A DNA stretch of 15,546 bases from the NCBI GenBank assembly GCA_016934355.1, contig JAFGTA010000139.1, positions 1-15,546 of the forward strand. The letters run 5' to 3'. Of the stretch, positions 1 to 5,769 are shown piece by piece. Every line of letters starts with the position of its first letter. Position 1 is the stretch's first letter. Origin of the DNA: Candidatus Bathyarchaeota archaeon. GTDB taxonomy: Archaea; Thermoproteota; Bathyarchaeia; TCS64. The notes beneath the pieces were generated by a model. That model made no database searches, had not been told where the DNA came from, and saw nothing but the letters and a program-made list of their open reading frames with translations. The translations under genes and the position numbers were made by a program.

Positions 1-373
1 GGAACAGGAGGCGCTCAACCCTCGTGCCGAGCCTGAACTCGACCCCCGCATCGGCAGCCGCGTCCGCCAGGTATCGGTCGAATCTTCCCCTGTCGACGAC
101 ATAAGCCCTGGGCCTCCGGTCCCTGATCTCAAGGAACTCGCCGTCGGGCGCGTAGACCCTCCCCCCGTAGACCCTGTTCTGGACGAAGTCATCCGAAGGC
201 TCGACGCCCAGCTTCTCTAGGCCCTCGACGCTCAGCAGCCCGGCGCAGTGGTTGGGCTCACCTACAGCGCTGTGCTCCTCGTATACAGTCGCGTCGAAGC
301 CCCTGCTAGAAACTGTGGTAGCCGCGAGGATGCCGGCTGGGCCGGCGCCCACGACGGCTGCGTCGGGGTTCAA
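1..373 (-). CDS. Geranylgeranyl reductase family FAD-binding protein (partial, 3' end outside window)
   Basis: The first 124 codons of a minus-strand gene are visible. They begin with an N-terminal dinucleotide-binding loop (VVGAGPAG), then VYEEHSAVGEPNHCAGLL, the GxPxxCAGL-type signature of the geranylgeranyl reductase/digeranylgeranylglycerophospholipid reductase family. Family knowledge: these flavoproteins saturate isoprenoid chains of archaeal membrane lipids or quinones. The downstream REXPRRAY-like and VDRGRFDRYLA stretches also fit the family. The only plausible start is TTG at 373-371, because the next in-frame codon group upstream is the TAG that ends the FKBP gene (388-386) and no ATG or GTG precedes the GxGxxG loop. 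The gene sits 12 bases behind the FKBP gene, in the same frame, so the two are probably co-transcribed. The exact substrate cannot be decided from this fragment. Confidence 0.85.
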   Translation of the reverse strand, partial: MNPDAAVVGAGPAGILAATTVSSRGFDATVYEEHSAVGEPNHCAGLLSVEGLEKLGVEPSDDFVQNRVYGGRVYAPDGEFLEIRDRRPRAYVVDRGRFDRYLADAAADAGVEFRLGTRVERLLF

Positions 374-386
374 GGGGCAGCGCCCC
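374..386 (-). promoter_or_regulatory. Small GC hairpin between FKBP stop and the GGR-family TTG start
   Basis: A perfect 5-bp inverted repeat GGGGC-GCT-GCCCC (minus-strand sense) fills the gap between the TAG of the FKBP gene and the TTG start of the reductase. It contains the only G-rich ribosome-binding-like sequence there. It could hide or pace initiation of the second cistron; this is inference from the sequence only. Confidence 0.35.
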
Positions 387-1222
387 TAAGACCGTTTGAT
401 GGTCTCGTAGAACTCTACTTCGTCGAGATCCTCGAAGTAGCGGAGGATATCCAGTGCGACGCCTCGCTTCGCTATCTGGATGTTCTCACTGAAGAATATC
501 TGGTCGGGTACACCGACTCTGAGCTTCTTCTTGGTCTTCTTGATGCTGAACTCTCCGGCGTCGATCCCGAGGAACCTGCGGCCTATGAGGGCACCTATCC
601 TCTTCTTCTCGTCGGTTATGTGCTCGACGACCTTGACCTTGTACAGGATCTTCCTACCGGCCAGCGGGTGGTTGTAGTCGATCTGGACCCTGCCCGCGCC
701 GACGCTGCGGACGATAGCGGGCCTCCCGTCGATGTCCAGCTCCGCGCCAACGACCGGGTTGACCCCCTTGCTGCGCAGAATCCTGTACGGGATCATCTGT
801 ACGTTAGCGGGGTTCCGCTCACCGAACGCCTCCTCGGCAGGGATCTCGATCTCGGTCTCGTCGTCGAAGGGTGTGCCGGGCAGCCTGTTGTCCAGGCCGC
901 GTAGGACGTATCCGTCGCCCACGATGACCAGCCTTGGGCCGTACGTCCTTTTCTCGTCGTAGACGCCGTCCTCGCGGGCTGTTTCCTCGTTTGTGGTCTC
1001 GAACACCTCTCCGGTCTCGTCTGTGCGGCCCGTCATCTCCACCATTATGAAGTCGCCCTTGTTGACGGCGTCCTCGTAGTGGACCTCCTCTTCCTCGGGC
1101 TCAGCCTCTTCTGTGGGGGCCTCTTCAGGGGCCTCCTCTGTGGCCTCGACGCCCTCGGCCTGCTCCTCGTCCTCTTCCTCCTCTTTTTCATCGAGGACTT
1201 CTGGCTTCTCTTCTTCGCTCAT
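386..1222 (-). CDS. FKBP-type peptidyl-prolyl cis-trans isomerase, long archaeal type with acidic N-terminal tail
   Basis: A 278-residue protein. Residues 1-47 are almost entirely Glu/Asp/Ala/Pro (a low-complexity acidic tail). Residues about 50-200 hold the FKBP fold with an inserted flap: GDFIMVEMTGRTDETGEVFE, GDGYVLRGLDNRLPG and the SlyD/FKBP signature DYNHPLAGRKILYKVKV. About 75 further residues (IGALIGRRFLGIDAGEF onward) match the extra C-terminal domain of long archaeal FKBPs such as FKBP26. Family role: prolyl isomerisation and chaperone activity in the cytoplasm. No His-rich metal tail of bacterial SlyD is present. Start is ATG at 1222. A TATA-like box lies at 1300-1291, giving a leader of roughly 40 bases. 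The GGR-family gene follows 12 bases after the stop. The acidic tail is the unusual element. Confidence 0.93.
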   Translation of the reverse strand: MSEEEKPEVLDEKEEEEDEEQAEGVEATEEAPEEAPTEEAEPEEEEVHYEDAVNKGDFIMVEMTGRTDETGEVFETTNEETAREDGVYDEKRTYGPRLVIVGDGYVLRGLDNRLPGTPFDDETEIEIPAEEAFGERNPANVQMIPYRILRSKGVNPVVGAELDIDGRPAIVRSVGAGRVQIDYNHPLAGRKILYKVKVVEHITDEKKRIGALIGRRFLGIDAGEFSIKKTKKKLRVGVPDQIFFSENIQIAKRGVALDILRYFEDLDEVEFYETIKRS

Positions 1223-1251
1223 ATGTGATTCACTGCTTAAACGTGATTACT

Positions 1252-1266
1252 CCAAGTTTCCCTTGG
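1252..1266. repeat. Inverted repeat CCAAG-N5-CTTGG near FKBP transcription start
   Basis: CCAAGTTTCCCTTGG is a 5-bp perfect inverted repeat that falls about where transcription from the 1291-1300 TATA box should begin. It could be an operator. It is short, so chance is possible. Confidence 0.25.
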
Positions 1267-1290
1267 ATTCTACGCTTTTAACGAGGCAAG

Positions 1291-1300
1291 GGATTTAAAG
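1291..1300 (-). promoter_or_regulatory. TATA box of FKBP gene
   Basis: Minus-strand CTTTAAATCC, about 26-30 bases before a start site that would leave a short leader before ATG 1222. It stands back to back with the plus-strand box at 1341. Confidence 0.55.
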
Positions 1301-1340
1301 TCTTTCTTCCGTTGCCCCAATCACAGTAATTTTCAGCATC

Positions 1341-1349
1341 ATATAAATA
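1341..1349 (+). promoter_or_regulatory. TATA box of membrane sensor-like gene
   Basis: ATATAAATA on the plus strand predicts transcription from about 1370-1375, shortly before the GTG start at 1404. Confidence 0.6.
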
Positions 1350-1403
1350 CGACCATCCGCCCCACAGGGAGGTACGAGGCGAAGCCGCATATCGACGATA
1401 AAC

Positions 1404-1970
1404 GTGGTCTACGAGGCGGTCATAATTGGTTTCTTCGGCTACTTCTGTCTGATGGCTCTGCGCAGGCACAGGAGAACGCGGAGCAGGGTGGACCTCGCCA
1501 TTCTCGTGGGCTCAATCTACAGTGTTGCCATGTACATCTTCGTCACAGCATCATTCTACATGAACCCTGCGCCTGAGCCGGTCACCGAGCTGACCCTGTC
1601 GACCCTCTACTACTCCGTCGGGTTCATCTTCCTCGGCTCACTCGTCTTCTACTTCCACCGCGTCGAGAGCGTCGAGACCCACCTTGAGAGCCTCGTGGAG
1701 GAGAGAACCAGGCAGCTGGTGGAGGCTCGGCGGCTCGCAGACATAGGACGGGGAGTAGGCCTGGCCGGGAAGGAGATCAGGAACTACCTTGTACTGGTGA
1801 ACCAGTCGTCGCACCTGGCCGAGAGCGGGCAGATAACATACGACCAGATGCATGAGATCATCCGCAGGAACATCGCCAAGATCATGGACGCCCTGGAGGC
1901 GCTGAGGCAGGGAAGGTACAGCGCGGCAGTCAACATCAAAATCGACGACGTGCTAGCCGAGACAGAGTAG
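1404..1970 (+). CDS. Membrane protein with degenerate histidine-kinase dimerisation domain; no ATPase domain
   Basis: 188 residues, GTG start; no other start is in frame downstream of the TATA box at 1341. Three hydrophobic segments (about residues 4-19, 30-53 and 63-84) are followed by a coiled-coil linker (HLESLVEERTRQLVEARRLA) and then RLADIGRGVGLAGKEIRNYL. This strongly resembles the H-box of HisKA histidine kinases (consensus near ALGELAAGVAHEIRNPL), but the phospho-accepting His is Lys123 and the conserved Pro is Tyr128. The protein stops about 60 residues later, and no N, G1 or G2 boxes follow in any frame before the convergent gene at 2276. It therefore cannot autophosphorylate by the usual route. 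It may be a membrane dimerisation partner for another kinase or a decayed kinase. It lies beside a cluster of receiver proteins. Confidence 0.75.
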   Translation: MVYEAVIIGFFGYFCLMALRRHRRTRSRVDLAILVGSIYSVAMYIFVTASFYMNPAPEPVTELTLSTLYYSVGFIFLGSLVFYFHRVESVETHLESLVEERTRQLVEARRLADIGRGVGLAGKEIRNYLVLVNQSSHLAESGQITYDQMHEIIRRNIAKIMDALEALRQGRYSAAVNIKIDDVLAETE

Positions 1971-2000
1971 CACTCCTAGGCCAACGCCAGTAATAGGGGG

Positions 2001-2276
2001 TCACTCGTTCTCCTCGACAAGCATAATCGGCACGTCTGGTTCTGTTACGTCGATCCATATGATTGGATAGGTTATCTTGTTCTCCGTTCTCAGGTCATCA
2101 AGGTATATCCAGAACGTTCTTTTCTTTATATCCCACTTGTCAGCGAGTGGCCCGTAGAGTTCAGAGAACTTTAGTTTCCCCTGATTCAGTTTTAGGGTTT
2201 CGAGTATCTCGTTCATGTGCTCCTGTCTCTTAGACGAATCCGTGTTTCTACTCTCCTTTTTGGTTCTTTGTGACAT
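2001..2276 (-). CDS. Small winged-helix-like putative transcription regulator
   Basis: 91 residues. A basic, Ser-rich N-terminus is followed by a compact pattern like a winged helix: NEILETLKLNQGKLKFSELY (helix 1 and 2), GPLADKWDIKKRTFWIYLDD (recognition-helix-like) and a strand-rich end, ITYPIIWIDV. DNA binding is inferred from pattern, not from a recognised family. ATG at 2276 is the annotated start; Met21 (2216) is an alternative. A TATA-like ATATATTT at 2293-2286 is too close to 2276 to serve that start, so transcription more likely comes from the box at 2399-2409 and passes through the mini-ORF 2295-2360, which is in the same frame and separated by one TAG. The gene is more AT-rich than its neighbours. 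It converges on the sensor-like gene with a 30-base gap. Confidence 0.6.
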   Translation of the reverse strand: MSQRTKKESRNTDSSKRQEHMNEILETLKLNQGKLKFSELYGPLADKWDIKKRTFWIYLDDLRTENKITYPIIWIDVTEPDVPIMLVEENE

Positions 2277-2294
2277 GATCCACCGAAATATATC

Positions 2295-2360
2295 CTAGAC
2301 CGTGTCACGGTATCTCTCGTTTTCAAAGGCTTGATACACGTCGTCGCGCACACTCATCAT
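2295..2360 (-). CDS. Possible 21-codon leader ORF or broken 5' end of the winged-helix gene
   Basis: ATG ATG at 2360-2355 opens a 21-residue frame (MMSVRDDVYQAFENERYRDT then V) that ends at TAG 2297-2295. Seven codons later, in the same frame, comes the ATG of the winged-helix gene. Its amino acid make-up looks like real protein. A TATA box at 2399-2409 would give a start site about 16 bases before it. It may be a leader peptide, or the original N-terminus cut off by a nonsense change. Confidence 0.4.
   Translation of the reverse strand: MMSVRDDVYQAFENERYRDTV
2299..2311. repeat. 13-bp palindrome ACCGTGTCACGGT
   Basis: A perfect inverted repeat (6-bp arms around one T) just upstream of the small winged-helix gene, between it and its likely promoter. 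This is a natural candidate operator for autoregulation. It also lies inside the mini-ORF, so coding constraint is an alternative. Confidence 0.4.
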
Positions 2361-2398
2361 GTATTTCTATGTTATTCTAAACGTTACGCCTCGATGAC

Positions 2399-2409
2399 TA
2401 TTTAATAAC
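2399..2409 (-). promoter_or_regulatory. TATA box for mini-ORF/winged-helix unit
   Basis: Minus-strand GTTATTAAATA places a start site near 2376, 16 bases before the ATG at 2360. Confidence 0.45.
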
Positions 2410-2592
2410 TTCGCCTGATGCATAACTTTTCAAATTTCCATTCGAGGACTTTGAGTACTGGTTTTTATATTTCACTCACGAAATTCAGAGGCCGCCTTAT
2501 AGACTATTTATTATAGTTTAGCTCACAAATCGATAATCCTTTTATCTGTAGCTATCGGTGAGCCTTCGACCGGTAGAGTCACGAGGTTACGT

Positions 2593-2603
2593 GAAATAAA
2601 TAA
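2593..2603 (+). promoter_or_regulatory. TATA box of receiver-GAF gene (leaderless fit)
   Basis: GAAATAAATAA is centred about 25 bases before the GTG at 2623, which fits a leaderless transcript starting on that codon. If true, the first strand of the receiver fold is lost (see the gene entry). Confidence 0.4.
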
Positions 2604-2622
2604 ACAGATAAAGATACTTCAC

Positions 2623-3597
2623 GTGGACGACGATGCCAGCCACCTCAGAATCTCCAAGCTCTTCTTAGAGAGAAACGATAGATTTCAGGTCACCTCCATG
2701 GAGTCGCCGCAGCAGGTTCTCGACGAGGGAGTCGACGGCTATGACTGCCTCATAGTTGATCACAACATGCCAGGCATGTCGGGCGTAGAACTAGCAGAGA
2801 AGATCCGAGCACTCTCAACGGTCCCTATAATCGTCTTCACCGGTAGAGGCAGCGAGGAGGTCGCAGCTCAGGCGTTCCACGCGGGAGTCAACGACTACGT
2901 CAAGAAATCACCTGACCCCTCCTCCTATACGCTGCTGAAGAACCGGGTCATCCACGCAGTGGAGAAAGCAGAAGCCCTCGAGGCCCTTGAGAGGTCCATG
3001 GAGCGGCTCCGCGACTACTCGAGGAGGCTAGAGCTCATGTTGGAGCACGCCACCAAGCTCAGAGAAAATCAGTCTATCCAAGATATACTGGACTACAGCT
3101 GCCATATCCTCCACGAGCTCCTCGGCTACAATACCGGGAGCTTCGGATACGTCAGCGACGGCAACCTGATACACTTCTACGTATGGGGCAGACAAATAGA
3201 GAGAAACGTGGCGATGCCCCTCAACGGAAGAGGAATCACAGTCAGGGCCGCCGTAACCGGCGTGACCCAGAGCGTCTCCGATGTCTCCCTCGATCCGGAT
3301 TATGTGTTCCTCGATGAGTTGGACATCGAAGGAGTAGGAAGCGAGCTGGACGTGCCCCTCTCGATAAGGGGAAACGTGATCGGCGTCCTGAACCTCGAGA
3401 GCGAGGTACGGGGAGCCTTCACCTCCGATGACCAGAGGATCGTTGAGCTGCTGGTCAGACACATCTCCAGCGTACTCGAATGCATGCTCTCACACGACAA
3501 AGGCGACGATCTGGGAGAGAGATTCAAGGATACCGTTTTTACAAACAGTACAAACAACATGTTCACAGGTGGCGCAGCCGAGCCCGTGCCGGCTTAG
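2623..3597 (+). CDS. Response regulator receiver-GAF protein
   Basis: 324 residues from GTG 2623. The N-terminal receiver domain has the acidic cluster DDD (2-4), phospho-acceptor Asp46 in LIVDHNMPGMSG, Thr73 in VFTGRGS and the KK at 94-95. A charged helical linker (about 113-145) leads to a GAF domain (about 150-285; HELLGYNTGSFGYVSDG ... GNVIGVLNLESE). The last 35 residues look disordered. Role: phosphorelay output through a small-molecule- or protein-binding GAF domain; no DNA-binding or enzymatic output is visible. The start is odd. In-frame codons upstream read IKILH, which complete the usual first beta strand (IKILHVDDD), yet no ATG/GTG/TTG occurs back to the stop at 2500. The true start may be a rare codon such as ATA at 2608 or 2614. 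The gene converges on the receiver gene ending at 3668. Confidence 0.88.
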   Translation: MDDDASHLRISKLFLERNDRFQVTSMESPQQVLDEGVDGYDCLIVDHNMPGMSGVELAEKIRALSTVPIIVFTGRGSEEVAAQAFHAGVNDYVKKSPDPSSYTLLKNRVIHAVEKAEALEALERSMERLRDYSRRLELMLEHATKLRENQSIQDILDYSCHILHELLGYNTGSFGYVSDGNLIHFYVWGRQIERNVAMPLNGRGITVRAAVTGVTQSVSDVSLDPDYVFLDELDIEGVGSELDVPLSIRGNVIGVLNLESEVRGAFTSDDQRIVELLVRHISSVLECMLSHDKGDDLGERFKDTVFTNSTNNMFTGGAAEPVPA

Positions 3598-3667
3598 CCA
3601 AACTGATCCCCTAAGTCATTATTTTATCTACATTTCTAACTCCAATTGATACTAGTTAGGCGTGTGT
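3598..3667 (+). terminator. T-rich convergent gap after receiver-GAF gene
   Basis: The 70 bases between two convergent genes include T-rich runs on the plus strand around 3619-3637 (CATTATTTTATC and CATTTC), fitting archaeal U-rich termination. A weak CTAAC/GTTAG inverted pair (3636-3640 with 3655-3659) is also present. Confidence 0.35.
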
Positions 3668-4582
3668 CTAACCCCGGACGTTCATATCCTTGGCAGTCAG
3701 TTTACCGTTCTCTATCTCGAGCACAGTCTTGCAGCCCAGCACCCACTTCTCCGATTGCCTCGGCAAGATCTCCATGTGGCTGCTTTCTTGAGCCAAGAAG
3801 GCGGCGAACAACGCGAAAGGACAAACGAACCGGGATGTCTCGAAGTTGCGGATCGTCTCCCTCCCAAACATGCAGTTCACAAGGGTCATGCTGTACATAC
3901 TCTTCGAACGACCCATCTCCTCTCGCTTCACCGTGACGTTCTCGGCTATGCCTGACCGCTGCAGCACCTTCGCGAAGTTGAACAGCGTCGCCTCAACGTC
4001 GTTGGGCTCCATGATCTTCAGCAGAGAAAACCTGGAGAGGCTGTAGAGGCTGTTGGCCATCGCCGAGAAGACGTGCCGGTGCCTGTTCGATGGGATGATG
4101 TTCAGCGCCCCGTTCTGGAAGCTGATGAGGAGGCTATGAAGCAGGGACAGCAACTCCTGGGAGTCCAGCGCCTGGTGCAAGGTCTCCGCCGTCGCTAGTG
4201 GATTCACCAGCTGGCTCGGCTCGAGCAGCCTCTCGATCAACTGGATAAGCAGCTCCTCGTTGAAAGGCTTCTTGAGGAACCAGTCGGCCCCAGCCTGCTT
4301 CGCCAACTCGATGTCGCGCTTGCCGGCGCTCTCAGTCACGATGATCACAGGAGTGTTCTTCAGAGTGCTTATGCTCTTGAGATACTTGCAGACCTCCAGA
4401 CCGCTCATCCCAGGCATCACGATGTCCAGCATGATGACGCCGGGCACAACGTTGTTGGCCGTGGTCAAACCTTCCTCGCCGTTGGAGGCGGTGTACACCT
4501 TGTAGCCCATTCCCTTCAGCAGCTTATCTACTAGCTGCCCTACATCTGGATCGTCATCTATAACTAGAATGCTGTCGTTCAA
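3668..4582 (-). CDS. Response regulator: receiver plus unrecognised Cys-containing C-terminal domain
   Basis: 304 residues, TTG start at 4582-4580, preceded by GGGAG that overlaps the stop of the upstream receiver-PAS gene (13-base gap, clearly one operon). Receiver domain 1-122: DDD at 9-11, phospho-acceptor Asp53 (MLDIVMPGMSG), Thr83 (IIVTES) and Lys105 followed by Pro. Residues 125-304 form a mainly helical then strand-rich domain I cannot assign. It has Cys in LVNCMFGRE, FVCPFALFAAF and VLGCKTVLEI. The order (helical bundle, then a compact alpha/beta end with Cys) is loosely like V4R or heme/NO-binding type sensors, but this is only a resemblance. The output is therefore unknown. It has no DNA-binding motif, so it likely works by protein contact or ligand sensing. 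Confidence 0.85.
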   Translation of the reverse strand: MNDSILVIDDDPDVGQLVDKLLKGMGYKVYTASNGEEGLTTANNVVPGVIMLDIVMPGMSGLEVCKYLKSISTLKNTPVIIVTESAGKRDIELAKQAGADWFLKKPFNEELLIQLIERLLEPSQLVNPLATAETLHQALDSQELLSLLHSLLISFQNGALNIIPSNRHRHVFSAMANSLYSLSRFSLLKIMEPNDVEATLFNFAKVLQRSGIAENVTVKREEMGRSKSMYSMTLVNCMFGRETIRNFETSRFVCPFALFAAFLAQESSHMEILPRQSEKWVLGCKTVLEIENGKLTAKDMNVRG

Positions 4583-4595
4583 CTAGGGGTTCTCC

Positions 4596-5366
4596 CTATT
4601 CTCCGTCTCCGCTGCGTGGCATGCAGCCTCGGAGCCTACCTGCTTCGAGTAGAGACTCGACGATATACTCCCTGTCGTTCACGGTGATCCTCTTAGCCTC
4701 GGCAGATACAGAGAGCTCTAAGTCATCCCCCGTTAGAATGATCTCGACTATCTCCCTTTTGCCGTCCAGTTCACTGGTGCTGGGCTCAACGGACTGGACG
4801 ACGTAGTCCATCAACTTCTCTTTCGGCTGCCCCAGCAGGGCGGCGGCCCTCTGGTTCACCTCCACCACCTTTTTGGTGTCAGAGTCGATCACTATGACGC
4901 CGGCGGGGACGGCGTCCAGCACACTCTCCAAGTAAAGCCGGTGGGATGCCACCTCTTTCTCGGCCCTGTGCTTATCCACGCACTGCTTGATGCGGTTCAC
5001 GAGGACGTGGTACTGGCTTATGGACATCTCCTTCCGGAGGTAGTCACTGAAGCCCATCTTGAAGGCCTTCTCGGCCACCTCCTCGCTGCCCATGCCAGTA
5101 TAGAGTATGCTGGGTACGTCCTTGATCTTGCTCTTAATCTCGTTGAAGCTCAGGCCGTCTATCTCGTCCATCATGTAGTCGCATAGGATGCAGTCGTAAT
5201 CGTCACTCTTCATGAGCTCCAGCCCCTTCAGGGGGGAGGTGGTCGAGGTGATCATGATGGTGGGCTCGATGTTTTCGAGGTAGAGCTTAGTGAACCTCAG
5301 CTCCTCCTCATGATCGTCTATATGAAGCACACTAATTGTATGCACGGTGTCAGGGGGCACAGCCAT
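4596..5366 (-). CDS. Response regulator receiver-PAS protein
   Basis: 256 residues. Receiver domain about 10-125: Asp17-Asp18, phospho-acceptor Asp63 (ILCDYMMDEIDG), Thr90 (LYTGMGSEEVAEKAF) and Lys112. A short helical linker (KHRAEKEVASHRLYLESVLD) runs into a PAS domain about 143-240 (VPAGVIVIDSDTKKVVEVNQ, AAALLGQPKEKLMDY). No kinase or DNA-binding region follows. ATG at 5366 lies about 26-29 bases after a TATA box (5391-5399), so the transcript is nearly leaderless. It is first gene of a two-gene operon with the receiver protein that starts at 4582. Such receiver-PAS proteins in archaea are usually fed by hybrid or soluble PAS kinases encoded elsewhere; that part is family knowledge. Confidence 0.9.
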   Translation of the reverse strand: MAVPPDTVHTISVLHIDDHEEELRFTKLYLENIEPTIMITSTTSPLKGLELMKSDDYDCILCDYMMDEIDGLSFNEIKSKIKDVPSILYTGMGSEEVAEKAFKMGFSDYLRKEMSISQYHVLVNRIKQCVDKHRAEKEVASHRLYLESVLDAVPAGVIVIDSDTKKVVEVNQRAAALLGQPKEKLMDYVVQSVEPSTSELDGKREIVEIILTGDDLELSVSAEAKRITVNDREYIVESLLEAGRLRGCMPRSGDGE

Positions 5367-5390
5367 GCTGGTGTCGGTTGATTGGGGCGT

Positions 5391-5399
5391 GATTTAATG
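5391..5399 (-). promoter_or_regulatory. TATA box of two-receiver operon
   Basis: Minus-strand CATTAAATC is centred about 29 bases upstream of ATG 5366, which predicts a leaderless or nearly leaderless mRNA. Confidence 0.5.
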
Positions 5400-5536
5400 G
5401 TTGTTGATCGGTATTCTTGTTTATTTTGCTTTGTAGGTTATGGTAAGGATGCATATTTACATGTACTAACCGTGTAATTGTGTAGGTTGCCAGCCAGATG
5501 TACACGGATAGGCGCGCTATTCACTAAGAGAATCTG

Positions 5537-5545
5537 AAAAAAAAA
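5537..5545 (-). terminator. Poly-T terminator of the CAT-anticodon tRNA
   Basis: Nine consecutive A on the plus strand (T9 on the transcribed sense of the minus-strand tRNA) about 22 bases after the CCA end. Confidence 0.7.
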
Positions 5546-5566
5546 GCTGCAAAACACGGTTTGAGT

Positions 5567-5645
5567 TGGTGGGCCTGGAGGGATTTGAACCCACGCCCAC
5601 CCGGTTATGAGCCGGGTGCTCTAGGCCAAGCTGAGCTACAGGCCC
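5567..5645 (-). tRNA. tRNA with CAT anticodon (elongator Met or Ile2), CCA encoded
   Basis: A full cloverleaf is seen on the minus strand: acceptor GGGCCTG with CAGGCCC, D stem GCTC/GAGC, anticodon stem CCCGG/CCGGG with loop CTCATAA (anticodon CAT), variable loop TGGGC, T loop TTCAAAT, discriminator A and an encoded CCA (5569-5567). It lacks the three G-C pairs GGG/CCC of initiator tRNAs, so it is either elongator Met or the Ile2 tRNA that is modified at C34 to read AUA. The body sequence resembles both classes and I cannot separate them. The T stem has a T-T mismatch at 50:64. No intron is present. Confidence 0.93.
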
Positions 5646-5649
5646 AACC

Positions 5650-5665
5650 CTCTGTGATAACAGAG
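5650..5665. repeat. 6-bp inverted repeat directly upstream of the CAT tRNA
   Basis: CTCTGT-GATA-ACAGAG is a perfect inverted repeat lying between the tRNA TATA box (5672-5681) and the tRNA 5' end, where the transcript starts. It could be a leader hairpin or a protein site. Confidence 0.4.
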
Positions 5666-5671
5666 AACGCA

Positions 5672-5681
5672 GATATAAAAA
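5672..5681 (-). promoter_or_regulatory. TATA box of the CAT tRNA
   Basis: Minus-strand TTTTTATATC is about 30 bases before the tRNA 5' end. Two copies of ACTGCTGA (5684-5691 and 5694-5701, 10-base period) sit just upstream. Confidence 0.65.
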
Positions 5682-5769
5682 CTACTGCTGAGGACTGCTG
5701 ACAAGCTTTTTGACGCCCCAGCCTCATTTTCTCCTCGTCCAATGCTACGACTATTAGTGAATATTCCCT

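Larger units (their letters stand above)
2361..2622. other. AT-rich divergent intergenic region
   Basis: About 260 bases between the minus-strand mini-ORF/winged-helix unit and the plus-strand receiver-GAF gene. It contains a minus-strand TATA box (2399-2409), plus-strand TATA-like stretches (2464-2471, 2539-2546 and 2593-2603) and no convincing ORF or tRNA. The frame of the receiver-GAF gene is open back to the TAG at 2500 without an ATG, GTG or TTG. Confidence 0.5.

Noticed and set aside
386..388. TAG readthrough or pyrrolysine fusing FKBP to the reductase (and the same at 2295 before the winged-helix gene)
   Set aside because: TAG ends many full-length genes here (1970, 3597, 3668, 4596, 5770, 8865), so it is a normal stop codon in this organism.
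248..904. 218-codon plus-strand frame opposite the FKBP gene
   Set aside because: Antisense shadow of a well-recognised gene; its composition follows from the complementary codons.
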